From positions 21,792,501 through 21,856,500 of the forward strand of contig NC_071342.1 in the NCBI RefSeq assembly GCF_027744825.2: 64,000 nucleotides of DNA, given 5' to 3'. Positions 41,750 through 54,500 of the stretch are shown piece after piece. Position 1 is the first letter of the stretch; every line of letters starts with the position of its first letter. This stretch comes from Synchiropus splendidus. Lineage: Eukaryota > Chordata > Actinopteri > Syngnathiformes > Callionymidae. The notes under the pieces were generated by a model. The model made no database searches. It had not been told where the DNA came from and saw nothing but the letters and a program-made list of their open reading frames with translations. Both the position numbers and the translations under genes were made by a program.

Positions 41750-44700
41750 ATGTCCAGCGGTGCCTCAGTGAGTAGCAACTGATGATGGCTTCCCAAAATG
41801 TCTCCTGCGTTTTTTATGGATCCAGATGCAACTCGTTCACGTGTGACTCAGAGCTCCACTGGCACACAAATGTTCTCATCCCCTGCTGTTGTCTCTGTGT
41901 GGGATACCTGTGACTAATTTGAAATCCCAGCGAGACAATACAAAAAGAACAAGCACAGACTTATACTCTTGTAAGTCAGGATGGCGCATTACACGAGGAT
42001 TTGAGTTTGTTTTTTTTGTTTCCAACCTTCTTAACTGCCTGTCAAGTTTGGGCCTGATTTCGCTCACACACCAGTAATCCATTCTTCTAGTTGCCACCGA
42101 CAACATCCTGGTTGCTGGGTTAGTGAAGCCATCTGAACTGTGGTCGGGTCCGTTTGGTGGCTCAAGGACTTGAGGTGTCTTTAGTTGGAATGTGAAGTGT
42201 CACTCTCTTGGACTGTTTTGAGACTTTTTTTAAATTATAAATGGACAAGACTTGAATATTAACTTAAAGAACGTGTCAAGTTCAAGGCGTGTGGGGGCCA
42301 AATTGGGGCCCACTAGGTCATTTAATGTGGCCTACAAACGCAGTGGTCTCTGCTGTGATGTATTGTTTTGAGAATGAAGCTGAAGACACAGAGGTGACAG
42401 CTCAAGTGCAGGATTTGGGAGACAAAGTAATGTGTCGGACCAAAGAAGAAGGTAGCCAATGAGGTTGGTAGAAGGTGAAGGACATGAAGGTGTGACTCGA
42501 GGATCTGGGGAGGAAAAGGTGGAGGACATGAAGCTGTGACTAGGGCGAGGGGAAGGTGGAGGACATGTTGTGATCAGTGATACTGAATGTAATAAGAATA
42601 TAAATAGCGCCAGACTTGGTTTTTAATTCCAGTTATTACACCAAAAAGTGTGTCAATTTAAACCTTGGGCCATTATTTGCGATCTGATTTCTGGTTCCTC
42701 TGTCAGCTGACTCAACAGTAGCTCCACTCATCTACTTGTTGTATCCAACATCTTTCACCTGCTGTCATGTAGAGTGCCGGCTGCCTTTTCGTGTTTCACT
42801 ATCAATGATTTACAAACTCGCTGCTAAGATTACGCCGGGCTTCTCTTTTACCAAAACCACATTTGAAACCTTTTCTAAATCCGCCCACGGCACATGAGGA
42901 GGGCGCTTTCCTGATCTCACCCTTGACCTCGGGAGCGACATCTGAACCGCCAGATCATAAATTTGACCCCGACTCCCGGGGTGTGATTTGTGAGGAATGT
43001 AAAGTGTTCATGCTCCTCAGGTAAAATGTTGTTGTCCTTCACTCATGAGCCATGAGCAGGTCTTCTGACTGAGGTGAACACATTCCAGGGTGACGTCAGC
43101 GTCCGTGTAAAAGTCCACATGAAAAGTCGCAGCTCGCTTTCTTGTCCCGCCGTGAAATTAGTTAGTACGTGTGAGATGTTTTAAGGTGCTGTGCGTCAAA
43201 GTACTTTCCAGGTTTGAGCTTTAGAATGTAGTTCAGACATGAGATATGACAGATGGGCTGCCAATACAAGCGCAGATTTAAAGCCATATTGCATTTCAAC
43301 GAAACAAGAGGCAGCCCAGTCGTAGTACGCAGCATCTGTGGGCCAGACCTTATAGGTTACACGGATACAGCACACACACCGGCTCCTAAAACCCAATCCC
43401 ATATCCTCGAATCAGATGGCGGTGCAGGAATGTATCAGACCTCCCTAATGCTCTCATGAATTCTCTCTTTATGATACAGCTATTATGCTGCTCTGAGGCT
43501 TGAGGCAGATATGTGTCCACAAACCAAAGAGCTCTCTCATTCTTGAAGACCGTTTTTACCATGTTTTTTTTGTACGTTTTTTTGCACAATGACGGCTTAT
43601 TTCACTTTAATAGTAGGAATAGTAGTAATACTAAATTAGATTCAAATAAATATTATACATGTCGACTTAGATTAAAACTCAAAATAAGATGGATGGTTTG
43701 GAATGGGAAATGACTGAGAATGAAGGAGGTCCTTTCTATAACTATTCATAACTTCATACATCATCGCCGAAGTAAACTCTCAAGTGTTCCGTCAGTTGTC
43801 AGGCATGTCTGAGTCAAATTCACATTGTCGTCTTTCTGCCTTTATCTCAGGGTGACCCCACTGAGGACACCCCGGTCGCCTGCTTCGACATGGCAAGTGA
43901 GGAGCTCTTCCATCTGCCGCTCAACGTCTACATCATCATCCTCGGCATCGGCCTCTTCATCCTCATGCTCAGCCTCATCTTCTGCTGCTACCTCTTCAGG
44001 TAAGAGCTCGACTGAGGAACGATGTTTTCATCACAAGACACTTGAGTTTACCTGCAGGCTTAAGTCTGATTTTATTTAAATGTCAAGCTCTTAAATTCGC
44101 TTTTGCTCATCTTTCATGAGTTGTTCCGCGTCAACACTGAAGTAAAGCAGAAGCCTTAAAATCGAATTTAAAAGCAGAAATATGGTTGAATTAAAATGAA
44201 ATAATTTCTGCACATGTTCAGCAGTTGTTTGCCTTGTGCTGTCGGGTCACGGGATTCCAGGCGCAACCTGCTGAACGACTTCTGCGAGTTGTTTTTCATG
44301 ATCAGAAAGAGATAATGGAAAGATGGTGATGGAAGGAAGACGTGCTGTTCACGCACCAGTTAAGATTCTTTTTTTTTTAAATGTCACGGATGAGCTTTAA
44401 AGCAGGTGACTTGCATGTTTCTGTTGCAATAGGAGGGACACGTGTGATCCAAACTTGTTCATTTGGGTCATGAAATTCGCTCCCCTCTTTGCTTTTTCTT
44501 TTTTCTTTACCGTTGAATTTGTCGTAGCGAGAGCCTGGGTGAGAAACCAAAGACGGTTGACTATTTTTATATCTGTCATCGAGAGAGGCAGCGGGAACAA
44601 GGTCACGAGGAACAGAAGTGGCTGTGAGCCGTGGATGAAACAATGCGGAGAAGCTCTGAAAAACGCACAAAAAGTCTCTTGAAAATCTGATATGACGATA

Positions 44701-47700
44701 TTTTGGGTCATATCTCCAGCTGTGCAGCTGTTTTGTAACCAGATATGTCAGAGGTGTGCAGCTTGCAATCCGACTGCTTCCATTCAGCCTGGAGTCATCA
44801 ACTTTTCACTGTGGTTTTTCCTGTTTTCAAGGTTTGAAGTTGAAGTTCATCTTTAACAATATTAGGGAAACAAACTATATTAATCCGTGACAGCAGCTCA
44901 GGGGAGTGTAGCTTGAGTGAATTGGTTTCTCTAAAGAACTGTAATAGCGTTGAGCTGGCGAATTGTAACTAAATAAATAAACCATTCTCCACATACCATT
45001 TATGGTTTTGATGCTGTTGCTTTGTCCATTTGTCTGTTGGTGTTTTAAAAAGTTATTGGTGGATTTTGATGACATTATTGGGGAATATGTGAATCTGGAT
45101 CCAGGATTTAAAAAGAATTCTTTAACTGCAGCTCCAGTTGGGGCTGACTGGAGCTGCTTGGTCTGCGCTCTCTGAGTGCTTTTCCAAGAGTTATCCAGAG
45201 TATCTCAAAATCAATGGGGTGAAAAGTGGGTCATTTGAACTGCTGTTTCAAAATGTTTCGGTTATTTGTGTTGTTAACTAAAAGAAGGAATGAGTTTTGA
45301 GGAGGTTTTTGAGCAAGGTCACATGATACTTCGACAATGCTAACTGCTAGCTTCTCAAGCTAACAAATGTCTTAACTGTCAGACTCATGAATCTGAGTTA
45401 ACAACGCAGAGTCCTAAATGTGTCATGCAGCTTGTGTCAATGTGCTAACTAGTCAGGGCAAAGCCTAGAAATCCTTATAATGCCTTCAACGTCCCTTAAA
45501 ATGTCATACTGTTTAAATAAACTCTGACAGTTCCAACTCTTCTCTTCAGATAGTATGATCGGGCGGACTGGAATTTGACAGTTGTTTTAGACAACTTTGT
45601 TTTGTTTGATGAGTGCAAGAGTTGAACACACCTGTTGCACGTGAAACTCAAGTTTGGGATCCCTTTTAAGGCGTCTGTCATGAATGTTCTTTCATTCTTT
45701 CAATTCATGTTTGTGAAGCCGCTGGTGAGAGATCCACTACATTCTCGTGCAGTCCATTTGACAGTTTTGAAAATCTTGATCTTGATTCTAGACTCTTTTA
45801 ATTGAGTAAAATTTGATGATAACCTGAACGATATGTTTAGAATCGTGACTTAATGTGGTGGTAGAAAGAAGCAGGGAACATTCAGGGAGGATTTAAAAAT
45901 ACATTGCGAGTACACAAAAAGATGTGGATGTACATCTGTGGACTTGAACGCGTCCTGCTGTCCCAGTTTTTATGAATCAATTCATGACTAAAGATATACA
46001 TGGTGAAGATGCGCAGGCTCTTACTTGTGTACGGCATGTTTGGAAATTCCACAGCTGCGTTGAAGCTATGTTGTCCAAGCTGAGACATGTTCGGATTAAA
46101 GCAGATATATAGAATATATAGGGCAATAAAATGACTGCTTTTGTTGCAGACTCCGGCGTCAAGGTGCGAGAAATCAATACGGCTACAATGAGGTAACCGA
46201 AGAGTGGTGTTTTTCTCTGCTCCTGTGTTTTCATGTGGTCTTAATCTTTCTTTCATTTCCAGGTCGTTTTGAAAGGAGCGGGGAAGAAGCTGAGTCTTCT
46301 CGGGGTAAGTTTTGACTGTCATGACATCTGACCTACTTTAATTTTAAAGTATCTTGTGGTTAAACTCACAAATCCCGAATCTACTTTTTTGACAGCAAAC
46401 ATGTGCAGTGTGTTTAGAGGAATTCCGGAGCCGGGACGAGCTCGGCGTGTGTCCCTGTTCGCACGCCTTTCACAAGAAGTGAGTTCTGATCCCTGCGCTC
46501 CTGGATTGCATGGTTGTTTCAGTGCATCAGACCTTTGTCACCTTGAGTCATGACGTAGCACACGATTCAAGAGCGACAGAACTCGAGGAACGGGTCGATG
46601 GCGACCACAGAATCTCTCTCTAGATGTGAGTGAGGCCTGATGAAACCGCGGGAGGATTCCTGACAAATCTGCTCGGCGTGTTTCAGCATGATTTGTTTCA
46701 TCTGTTTTGCCCTGCGGCGCAGGCGTGACTTTGATGGCTGCGCTCGTGAATCGACTCGTTGAATCGGCTCTTGTCCGGTAGCGCCGGTTCCTATGTACAT
46801 ATCCTCCATGACAGATCTGGTCTAGCCAGCTCGACTGACGTGTCGACACTTGAACCGCCCTGTGGTGCTGAGGATGAGCGGCGCACTCAGTCTCTACCAG
46901 TGAATCACTGAAGAGACTCGAGTAGATGAGCCACTCGAATGAATATGATTTCACAGTGAGTTAGTGCTCAGTTCAAAAGCATCGGAGCAAGATGGCCCTT
47001 TGTTGGAGTCCAGCTTGAAGCAAATAATTATTGAATAATTGAATATGTCTGTAGTGTGAGACTGTCAATGATGAGATGATGCTCTTTGTCTGTAGCCCTC
47101 ATGATGATGGAACCCAGATACTGATTCATAACTGGAGCCACAGTTTCCTGTGACCCGCAGTAGAGAAAGCAGTGTATTATTGCCATGTCACACTCGGTTT
47201 TGTGCGACATTTCAGTGCTGTAATGTGCATCTACATGGCATGTGTTAACTGTCAAAAGACCCACTGATTCCTAGACCTGGAATCACCAGAGAAGTTGGAT
47301 GGGTGGGTGTGAATGCAACGTGTTTGTGTGTCTGTGTGTGAGAGTGAAAGTCAGAACTTTTGTGTTTACATGCATGTACCTTGGCTGTGACCTTTAGCAC
47401 TGGCTGGTCATCATAGGTCATCATAGAGACACATCACATCCCCTTTCTCCTGCATCTGACCACTTGTTTTTTTGATGAGTCACAATTTGAAAATCTCCCT
47501 CGGTTATACCTCTCAAACAACTGAGGATGTTTCAAAAACTACTGCTGAATTTAGCAGATTGTGTGAATGTTGAGGCTTTGCAGTCTCTACAGTAAATAGT
47601 TTGCAATTGGCAGCGAGTTGAAAATGAGCCACATCTCTTTTTTTTTCTGAAAACAAGCCCCAGCATTAATATTGGAGTCAACGGGCCAGGAGTGGAATTG

Positions 47701-48459
47701 GCCACACATCTGTGAGGCTCATGCAAAAGTCTCACAGCATTTCAGAGCACATCACAAGAAAGAGGAAGAGTCTGTCTGGAAAAGTGGCAAAAAAATAATT
47801 TGTCTAGAGTGCATCGTTTCCTCATGGTGAGCGGCGAGAGACAAAAGTTTGAGCTCATTTTTCAGGCTTCTCTCACAGTGACTGATGGTGTTGGTGCACA
47901 CTCATGACTGAGCAGAAAATACCCATTTTTTTTTTACTATATCTGATGAGATTTGAATACAGTTTCAAGAAAAACAAGCTGAGAGATATTTTGGAAGATT
48001 AGAGATGTCACTACATTTGAAGCTTTGTATTGAATCTTTAGGTGTAAATATGCAAGCTAATGAAATTATTTAATTAATAATATTTTTTTTTTCTCCTCCT
48101 CCTCTATTTCATTTGCTGCGCAATAATAAAATAATACATTTTAGAAATGGCGCGCCAATTGTTCTCCAGCATAGAGGACATGCATCGTCTCAAACTTTGT
48201 GGCGATTCTAAAATCACCACAAAGTTTGAGACGATTTTAGACTCGATTTTAGTGCTGCTGGCAGTTAGCTTAGCCACTACCAGGTGTGGCTTTGTCATGA
48301 CAAAGTGAAGAGCTGTATCTGTGGTTGCTCCCCCTCAGGTGTCTTCTGAAATGGCTTGAGATCCGAAGTGTGTGTCCGATGTGCAACAAGCCCATTTGTC
48401 GCATCCAGCCCGACAACACGCAGTCACCAGAACAACCCCAGGGCCTGCTGGAGGTGTGA
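41750..48459 (+). CDS. rnf122: Transmembrane RING-H2 E3 ligase, RNF122/RNF24 type
   Basis: This small membrane-anchored RING ubiquitin ligase belongs to a family placed in Golgi, ER or endosomal membranes. Coding exons: 41750-41767, 43851-43999, 46150-46192, 46263-46304, 46396-46478, 48339-48459. The total is 456 nt, 151 aa. Residues 29-56 (LPLNVYIIILGIGLFILMLS) form one membrane span. YGYNEVVLKG at 66-75 is a family signature. The RING-H2 ligands are C87, C90, C105, H107, H110, C113, C124 and C127, all intact. GQTCAVCLEEF and VCPMCNKPI are closer to RNF122 than to RNF24. The N-terminus is not conserved with either: the start rests on an 18-nt coding segment (MSSGAS) joined in frame to exon 2. 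An alternative start is the Met at residue 20. Poly(A) follows at 49330. Paralogue assignment is uncertain. Confidence 0.85.
41768..43850. other. Intron 1 of the RING-finger gene
   Basis: No second gene was recognised in this 2.1-kb intron. Near 42250-42350 a phrase CAAGGCGTGTGGGGGCCAAA followed by CCTACAAACG resembles a diverged hAT-derived repeat common in fish, without intact ends. Confidence 0.45.
44000..46149. other. Intron 2 of the RING-finger gene
   Basis: This 2.15-kb intron is mostly AT-rich. I saw no nested exon, RNA gene or transposon with readable ends. Confidence 0.5.
48184..48235. repeat. Near-perfect 24-bp inverted repeat with 4-nt loop
   Basis: The left arm at 48184-48207 begins ATCGTCTCAAACTTTGTG. 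The loop is CTAA. The right arm at 48212-48235 is its reverse complement with a single mismatch (GGCG versus CACC). It lies in intron 5 of the RING-finger gene, about 100 bp before the last exon. It would form a long hairpin in the pre-mRNA. Confidence 0.9.
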
Positions 48460-48831
48460 AGAATGTCCAGGTCTGGCTCGACAGATGTCGCCTCCACGGC
48501 TGGCTTCAGAAGGTGGAAGGAAGGAAAACAAGCCGAGTGTGGAACTCTTGAAAGCAGGAGACGCCTCACCTGTGGTTTTCTTCCATGACAACGCCCACAG
48601 GTCATGTGACGCTGATCTGTCATTTCTTGTAAATGGAACTGGAACAGTTGAATTAAACTTTAACCACCTGAGTGAGGGTGGACAGCCATGAGCCACAAAC
48701 ACTGATAAGGCGCGGATTACTGAAGCGAAAATTAAAGGTATGGCTCGACAAAGTGATAAGACCTTGTTTAACCTTGATCAAAAGTGCCTTAAGTCATGGT
48801 GAACACATTTTATGTATCAGTGAAACGTGGT

Positions 48832-48833
<2 letters not shown>

Positions 48834-48904
<71 letters not shown>
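48834..48904. repeat. (AT)n microsatellite in 3' untranslated region
   Basis: About 71 bases of uninterrupted alternating A and T lie between the RING-finger stop codon and its poly(A) signal. Confidence 0.97.
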
Positions 48905-48908
<4 letters not shown>

Positions 48909-49329
48909 CGCATCCACTTGTATTTCAGAAAGTCACTTTAACAGTATGTAATGTGTAGTTTTTGTTGCGTGTGGGGCAGTAGTTTCTTCAGAAGGGAAGC
49001 TCCAGAGCTGGTCCTCTCATTGGGTGATTTGACTGTCTGTCACACTCTCCACAGTGTAGGCATATTTGTGCCACAACAGATTTTGATGGTAGACATGATG
49101 TGAAGATGTTAAGAACAGAAATGTGAGGAATTAATGTCACTAATCCCACTGTCGCCACGGCCTCTGCTATCATTATCAGAATTGAAATGATCCCTCTGGG
49201 GATGAGTTGATGTTAACCAGCTGAGACTGGGATTGTTATCTTGATAACTACAGCTCCCACTTCCACAGCCCATACAAATGGCACTCAATGCTGTGTCCAT
49301 GTTCCAACTGTTAAAAGTTGTCCAACTTG

Positions 49330-49335
49330 AATAAA
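49330..49335 (+). terminator. Poly(A) signal of the RING-finger gene
   Basis: AATAAA in the context CTTGAATAAAGTTTTTATGG lies about 870 bp after the stop codon. No canonical hexamer occurs nearer, though AATTAAA forms occur at about 48651 and 48731. Confidence 0.6.
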
Positions 49336-49339
49336 GTTT

Positions 49340-51230
49340 TTATGGTTGTGAAACATCACAGTACTGGACTTCAAAGCTTGGATGAACTGAGTCAACCTGA
49401 GGATGAAATCTGGTGCACTCAAGTCATTTTATTTGGCTCATACGGGCTTTAAATATGTATACACAAAAGTAAATTCTTTACCGACCTAAACGTCCTCCAA
49501 ATATAGATCATCATCTCATTCAAGCTTTGCCCTTCAACAGGCTTTCTCTGGAAAGAAGAGACCACAAGTGTAGATTAGATCAGAGTCAGCTTTATCACAT
49601 GTACACAAGTAAGGGATCCTGCATTTAATCGTGAGTACATGTCTTCAGCAGTCTGCTGGTCCTGGTTCCTAGGCTGAAGCAACGATCAGAAGGGAAGTGT
49701 GCAAACAGTCTAGTGCAGGGTTGGGCAAACCGGTCCTCAAAGGGCCGGGCTGGTGCGGGTTTTTCTTCCGACCCATCAAGCACACACAGTTTAGCTAATG
49801 AAGCTTCAGCTGAAACAGTCAACACCAGACTGATATGCAACTGATCCGAAGACACCTGGAATAGCTGGAGACAGGCAGCATCTACGCAGGCTCCTCATGA
49901 TGTGGCAGGTCTTCATGAGCAAGCTGGCGGCCTCAGGAGACAGGGGTGGTCCTGGACGTATGGATGGGGCCATCCACGCTTCCTCTGTCTATCATCATGT
50001 CATTTATCCTCAAAAAAATAAAAACAAATCTAGGTGCCCATGATGAAAATCAATGTATGAATAAAAGATCACGTTTTGAAGACTGTCTTTCATCACTAGC
50101 TCTTTTTATTGTTCAAGAATTTCACCTTATAGTTGATCTTGATGGCTACTCGTTTCTCATTGCATTTTCAATCGCTGCTGCTTTGCTCAAGTACTTCAAT
50201 TTTCTTTTCACTTGCTTGTTCACTGATATTGCAGACCATCTAGTTGAGTCAGCACAATGTCATTTGTCCCCTAAATCCGTGTTTTTCAGCTGCCACAGCG
50301 ACTTTTCATTGAGAAAAACCAAACCACCAACCACCAACGGCTCGAGAGCAACTATGTATTGTTGATATTGTAGAATATCCCTTTTATTGTGTGGGAAAGT
50401 GAAGACACAGACACTCCACTGTGATGGCGTATTTGCTGAAAATATGAATTATTGTTTGCTGAAAAGCTCTTGTGTGTTACGGAACTTACAAAATCTTTCT
50501 GGCTGACTCAACACCAGAGGAACAGACCTCCACTCTCTGGATTCTTCCCTGCACATTTACATGTGTCACCCTGACCTCAGTGCGAGAAAACTAAATTTTT
50601 GGCTCTCAGCTCCAACTTTTTTTTAAAAACCATTTAGCCACATTCAGGGAGACTAGACACCATTGCAGTGATATGACGACATTGGCCCCGTTTCAGTGGC
50701 TACAAGACAATAAATGACCAAACTGAAAACCAGAAATTCAAATTTTCAAAAGGAACCCAGTCAATGTGTGAGTAGAATAGTAGTAATGGTAGTAATTCAT
50801 AGTAACAACCACATGATCATATTCACTGGTTGGCATGCAGCAAGTCCAGTTCTGGGCAACGGGCTCCCTCTGCTGGTCACATTATTAATCTGACAGGAAA
50901 AAGACGTGGCATTGATTTCAAAATAAGACTTTTTGTCCGCAGACATACCGGACAAACGCGAGCGATTCTCATACAAAACTGTAGTTGGCATTTTTTTTCT
51001 TTCTCTTTTATTTTCTTTTTCAATGATAATGTAAGCTGTCCCTGGTCTAGCGCCATAGTTAATCAAGTTAAAGTAAATGTTTTTGGGGAAACTTCACACT
51101 GAGTGTCCGTGTGTGGTGATTCCAAACCAAACAAAGGAAATACGACTAAAAAAGAGATTCATTCCATCTTGTATATTACGATGAATATCAAAGCGACGTC
51201 CTGACTATTGTTTTGAAAATATCACTTGCG
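49340..51230. other. Intergenic region between the RING-finger gene and pcgf6
   Basis: At 49579-49640 CAGAGTCAGCTTTATCACAT is a weak copy of the dispersed tail repeat. At about 49715 CAGGGTTGGGCAAACCGGTC followed by GGGCCGGG looks like one end of a hAT-like element, but I did not find the matching end. No gene was recognised. Confidence 0.45.
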
Positions 51231-51593
51231 GAAGTCGTATTGTTGGGGGTGGCAGCTGGCGGGACGCGGCAGCTCCGTTGAACCCTGGCTACAAACACGG
51301 GGAAACGACAACGATCCGAAGTTCCGAAGTTTCTTTCTTTCTTATTTTGCGTTGGTTCGCGACGTTGCTCAGTTGAAGCAAGAAACGCACGCGTCGATTG
51401 TAGGTCGGACATCCGCGGTGGGTCGATGAACGCACGTGCGTGGTGTGTGTGGCGCGTCTGAGGCAGGCGCGTGTCGGGCTGGCCAACGTTAGCCGACCCG
51501 CCAGGTCTAGGGGGTTAAAGTGACTTTGGTTTAGCCTCGTCCGAACTCTCTACACTCGCGGGTTTAAGTGCGTGTCCTTGGCGTCCACGAGGA
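51231..51593 (+). promoter_or_regulatory. pcgf6 promoter and 5' untranslated region
   Basis: CpG density rises sharply here (GGCGGGACGCGGCAGCTCCG, GCACGCGTCGATTGTAGGTC). The block ends at the pcgf6 start codon. There is no TATA box, so it is a typical CpG promoter. The start of transcription was not located. Confidence 0.5.
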
Positions 51594-54500
51594 ATGTCAT
51601 CGTCGCCTGACAGTCATCATGAAGCCTCAACAGGTAGCGACTCCGAGGAGGTGAGTACTACTTCCGGTTTGAAAGCTCCAGGAGTTGAAGTGAGCCTCGC
51701 CGTGTTGCGTTCATTGCTACTATTCTACTTTTGATTTAAGCTACGTACGGGTGGGTTGAGAGTCAGAGGTCACAGGTGCAGTTGTCCTGTCCATCACCGG
51801 GCAGAAACACCGACCTCCTCACGCTTAACGATCTAAATTCATCAATTGCTTTTGCGCAGTGTCTGTCTCCTAGTCATCTGTGCGCATGTGTGCTATCACC
51901 CCGCAACCTCTTGGGTGTGCTGGAAACGACAGTGTTCTCTTGTGTCCAGCCGCAGGTCAGACTCCCTCTCAACCAGTTCTATCCCTACATCAAATGTGCC
52001 CTGTGCTGTGGCTTCCTCATCGACGCCACCACCATCACCGAATGCCTTCATACATGTGAGTTCCATCACAACCGCCTTCACTTTAATCCACAATAACAAA
52101 TATCATCCATCGACTATAACAGGTCTGGGAAAAAACATGTTGTTCAAAACACCTTTGAATGTGATTATTTAAACGTGTCCCTTCTGTCTCCCCTTAGTTT
52201 GCAAGTGTTGCATTGTGAAGCACTTTTTCTACAGCAACAGGTGTCCAACATGCAACATCATCGTCCATCAGACACAACCCCTGTACAACATCAGGTACCA
52301 GCATTCACCCGTCCACTCTTACGCGTTTGTGTGTTGGGAAACTGCTACAGATCTGTTTACAGCATCACTAAGATGTACATGATAAATGATGTTATATTGA
52401 ACTTGTTGATGACTTGCTCACAAAATTGCGACCAGCTGCATTTAAACAGGCCAACCTGTAAATATGATGCCTGATGTAGTTACGACTTTATACAAGCAGA
52501 TGGCAACACCTGTGACTTCAATCTGAACAGCAGGAGACCATGTTTTTATGAAAGTTTTAGACAGAAAATGATGCCAGTATTTGGCAGCACTGCTTCTGTG
52601 TGTATCATCATCATCATCATCATCATCATCATCTTTGTTGTTGCTTGAGAGATGAGGAAGAATGCCACTGGTGATCAGATAAACATCTGGATAAGTTATG
52701 TATTTGACAATGACCGACACCTGGTGACATCATACATGTTACAGAAGTAAATTTACTCCCCAACTTTGGGTCGCACTGAAGCATCCTCTCTTTTACAGTA
52801 CACCATCATCTCTAACAGTTTCCAAGCTGCAGCCTTTTGAAATCGTGATGAAGATTCAAAGTTGAATATTTCTCTGGCGCCCAGAGGATTAACCTCCATC
52901 TAGTGGTCGTAGTGTGAAATTGATTTTGGCGTGTTCGGTAGTGATGGGCTCATGAGGCTTCATGAAACTGGGAGGGGCCACTAGATGGCAGTCTTTGCTT
53001 TAAACGCACACTTTGAACAACCCTTTCAATGAATCCTCCAACCATTTCAAAGCCAAATGCGCCACATACTGAACTCTAAAAAACATGACGCTGATTCATG
53101 AAGTGCATTACTAGTGTTCAGGTGTAAAGAAAAAAAAAATGTTTATGAGCCACAACAGTGAGTGCTGCTCACTGTTAATCTGGGGTCTGATCAAAAGGGA
53201 TGTGTGAGAGGAAATAATATAGTTATTATAGAAGATTCTCTCCACCTGCAGGCCTGACCGACAACTGCAGGATATAGTTTACAAGATGGTTCCCTCCCTG
53301 GAGGACTGTGAGTAGAAGGCTTGTGTTTGCTACCACCTTCGAGCTTTAGAATACAAACCTTTTTTTTTTTTTTTTTTTACAGTGGAAAGGGAACGGATGG
53401 TGAAGTTCTACAAAGAGCGAGGTCTGGAAGTGCCAAAAACACCAGGTGAGACTCTTGATTCACGGAGTAAATCAAGAACAAACTTCTCCTACTCAGATTG
53501 ATCTTGAATGACAAGCGACTACAGTTATATATCTACAGTGGTACCTCGGTTCTCGACCACAATGCGTTCCAGATGGATGTTTGAGAAGTGATTTGTTGGA
53601 AATCTGAATCAATTTTTCCCATTACAATGAATGGAAAAAGAAACAATGCGTTCCAAGCCTTAAAATAGGCTTTTGTCGGAGTGAATGTAGAGTGTCTGCT
53701 GCAGGTGCGCTGTTCCTCTATGTGTGTGGCCGCTGCATGTGGGAGGGGTTGCCGAGTGAGTGACGTCTCTCCAGAAGTGAAGAGGTGCCCGGTGCGTGTC
53801 CAGCTCTGAATGTGCGCTTCTGTGCAGTTTGGCTGTGACAAAGTCATAAACCAAGTCACGCTCTGTCCCAGACTCGCCTCATCCCTGTCCCAGCTCCAGC
53901 CCACAACAGGACACCAAACCCTGGAGTGAGCGCTCCAGCACCTCCCCTGTGACACTCTACCACGCTCCAGTGTGGAGACAGGAAAGGTTTTACACCTCAA
54001 TATGAAGAATAAACAGTCAGTAAATGGAGCTAACGGGACACGTCTGCATACAGAGGCTGCGTCATACACAATAACAAAGCGTGTCGTGGGTCAGGTGATC
54101 GGTCCACGCACGTTATGTTTTTTCCGGCTTTTTTCGGGCGCGTTTGAGTTCTGGATTTTTGTTTGAAATCCGAAGCAAAAAAATCTCGAAATTTTTGTTC
54201 GAAAGCCGAGGTACCACTGTACTTAATGGTTCCACTGACTCATCGCTCTGAACTAACCCTGCATGATCTACCTTCATATACGTGACTGTGTGTCTGCCCT
54301 CTGACCCACAACAGCACTGTCCCCTCCCACTCCTGTCCCTGCCAAGAGGCAGAAGAAGGACGCTCCTCGCCACCAGGTCTTCAGCATACCTCCAGAACTG
54401 GACGTGTCCCTGCTGCTGGAGTTCGTCGGGTAAGGCCCCTCAAAACCAAAAAAGTTTTTGCTGAAGTTGCACGTACTGGCCGCTAGAGAGCACTGTTGTT

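Noticed and set aside
45882..46322. 146-codon minus-strand frame overlapping RING-gene exons 3 and 4
   Set aside because: It is antisense to verified exons and intron; the residues show no family.
46538..46954. 138-codon minus-strand frame in RING-gene intron 5
   Set aside because: No domain, no acceptable splice context, and it sits in ordinary intron sequence.
49946..50365. 139-codon + strand frame between the RING gene and pcgf6
   Set aside because: The composition is hydrophobic and AT-driven, it has no homology I recognise, and no promoter or splice signals are convincing.
52442..52720. Minus-strand frame with an acidic Asp run
   Set aside because: The Asp run is the TCA microsatellite.
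53533..54069. 178-codon minus-strand frame as a transposase
   Set aside because: It lies inside the pogo/Tigger-like MITE, but no DDE or helix-turn-helix motif is visible.
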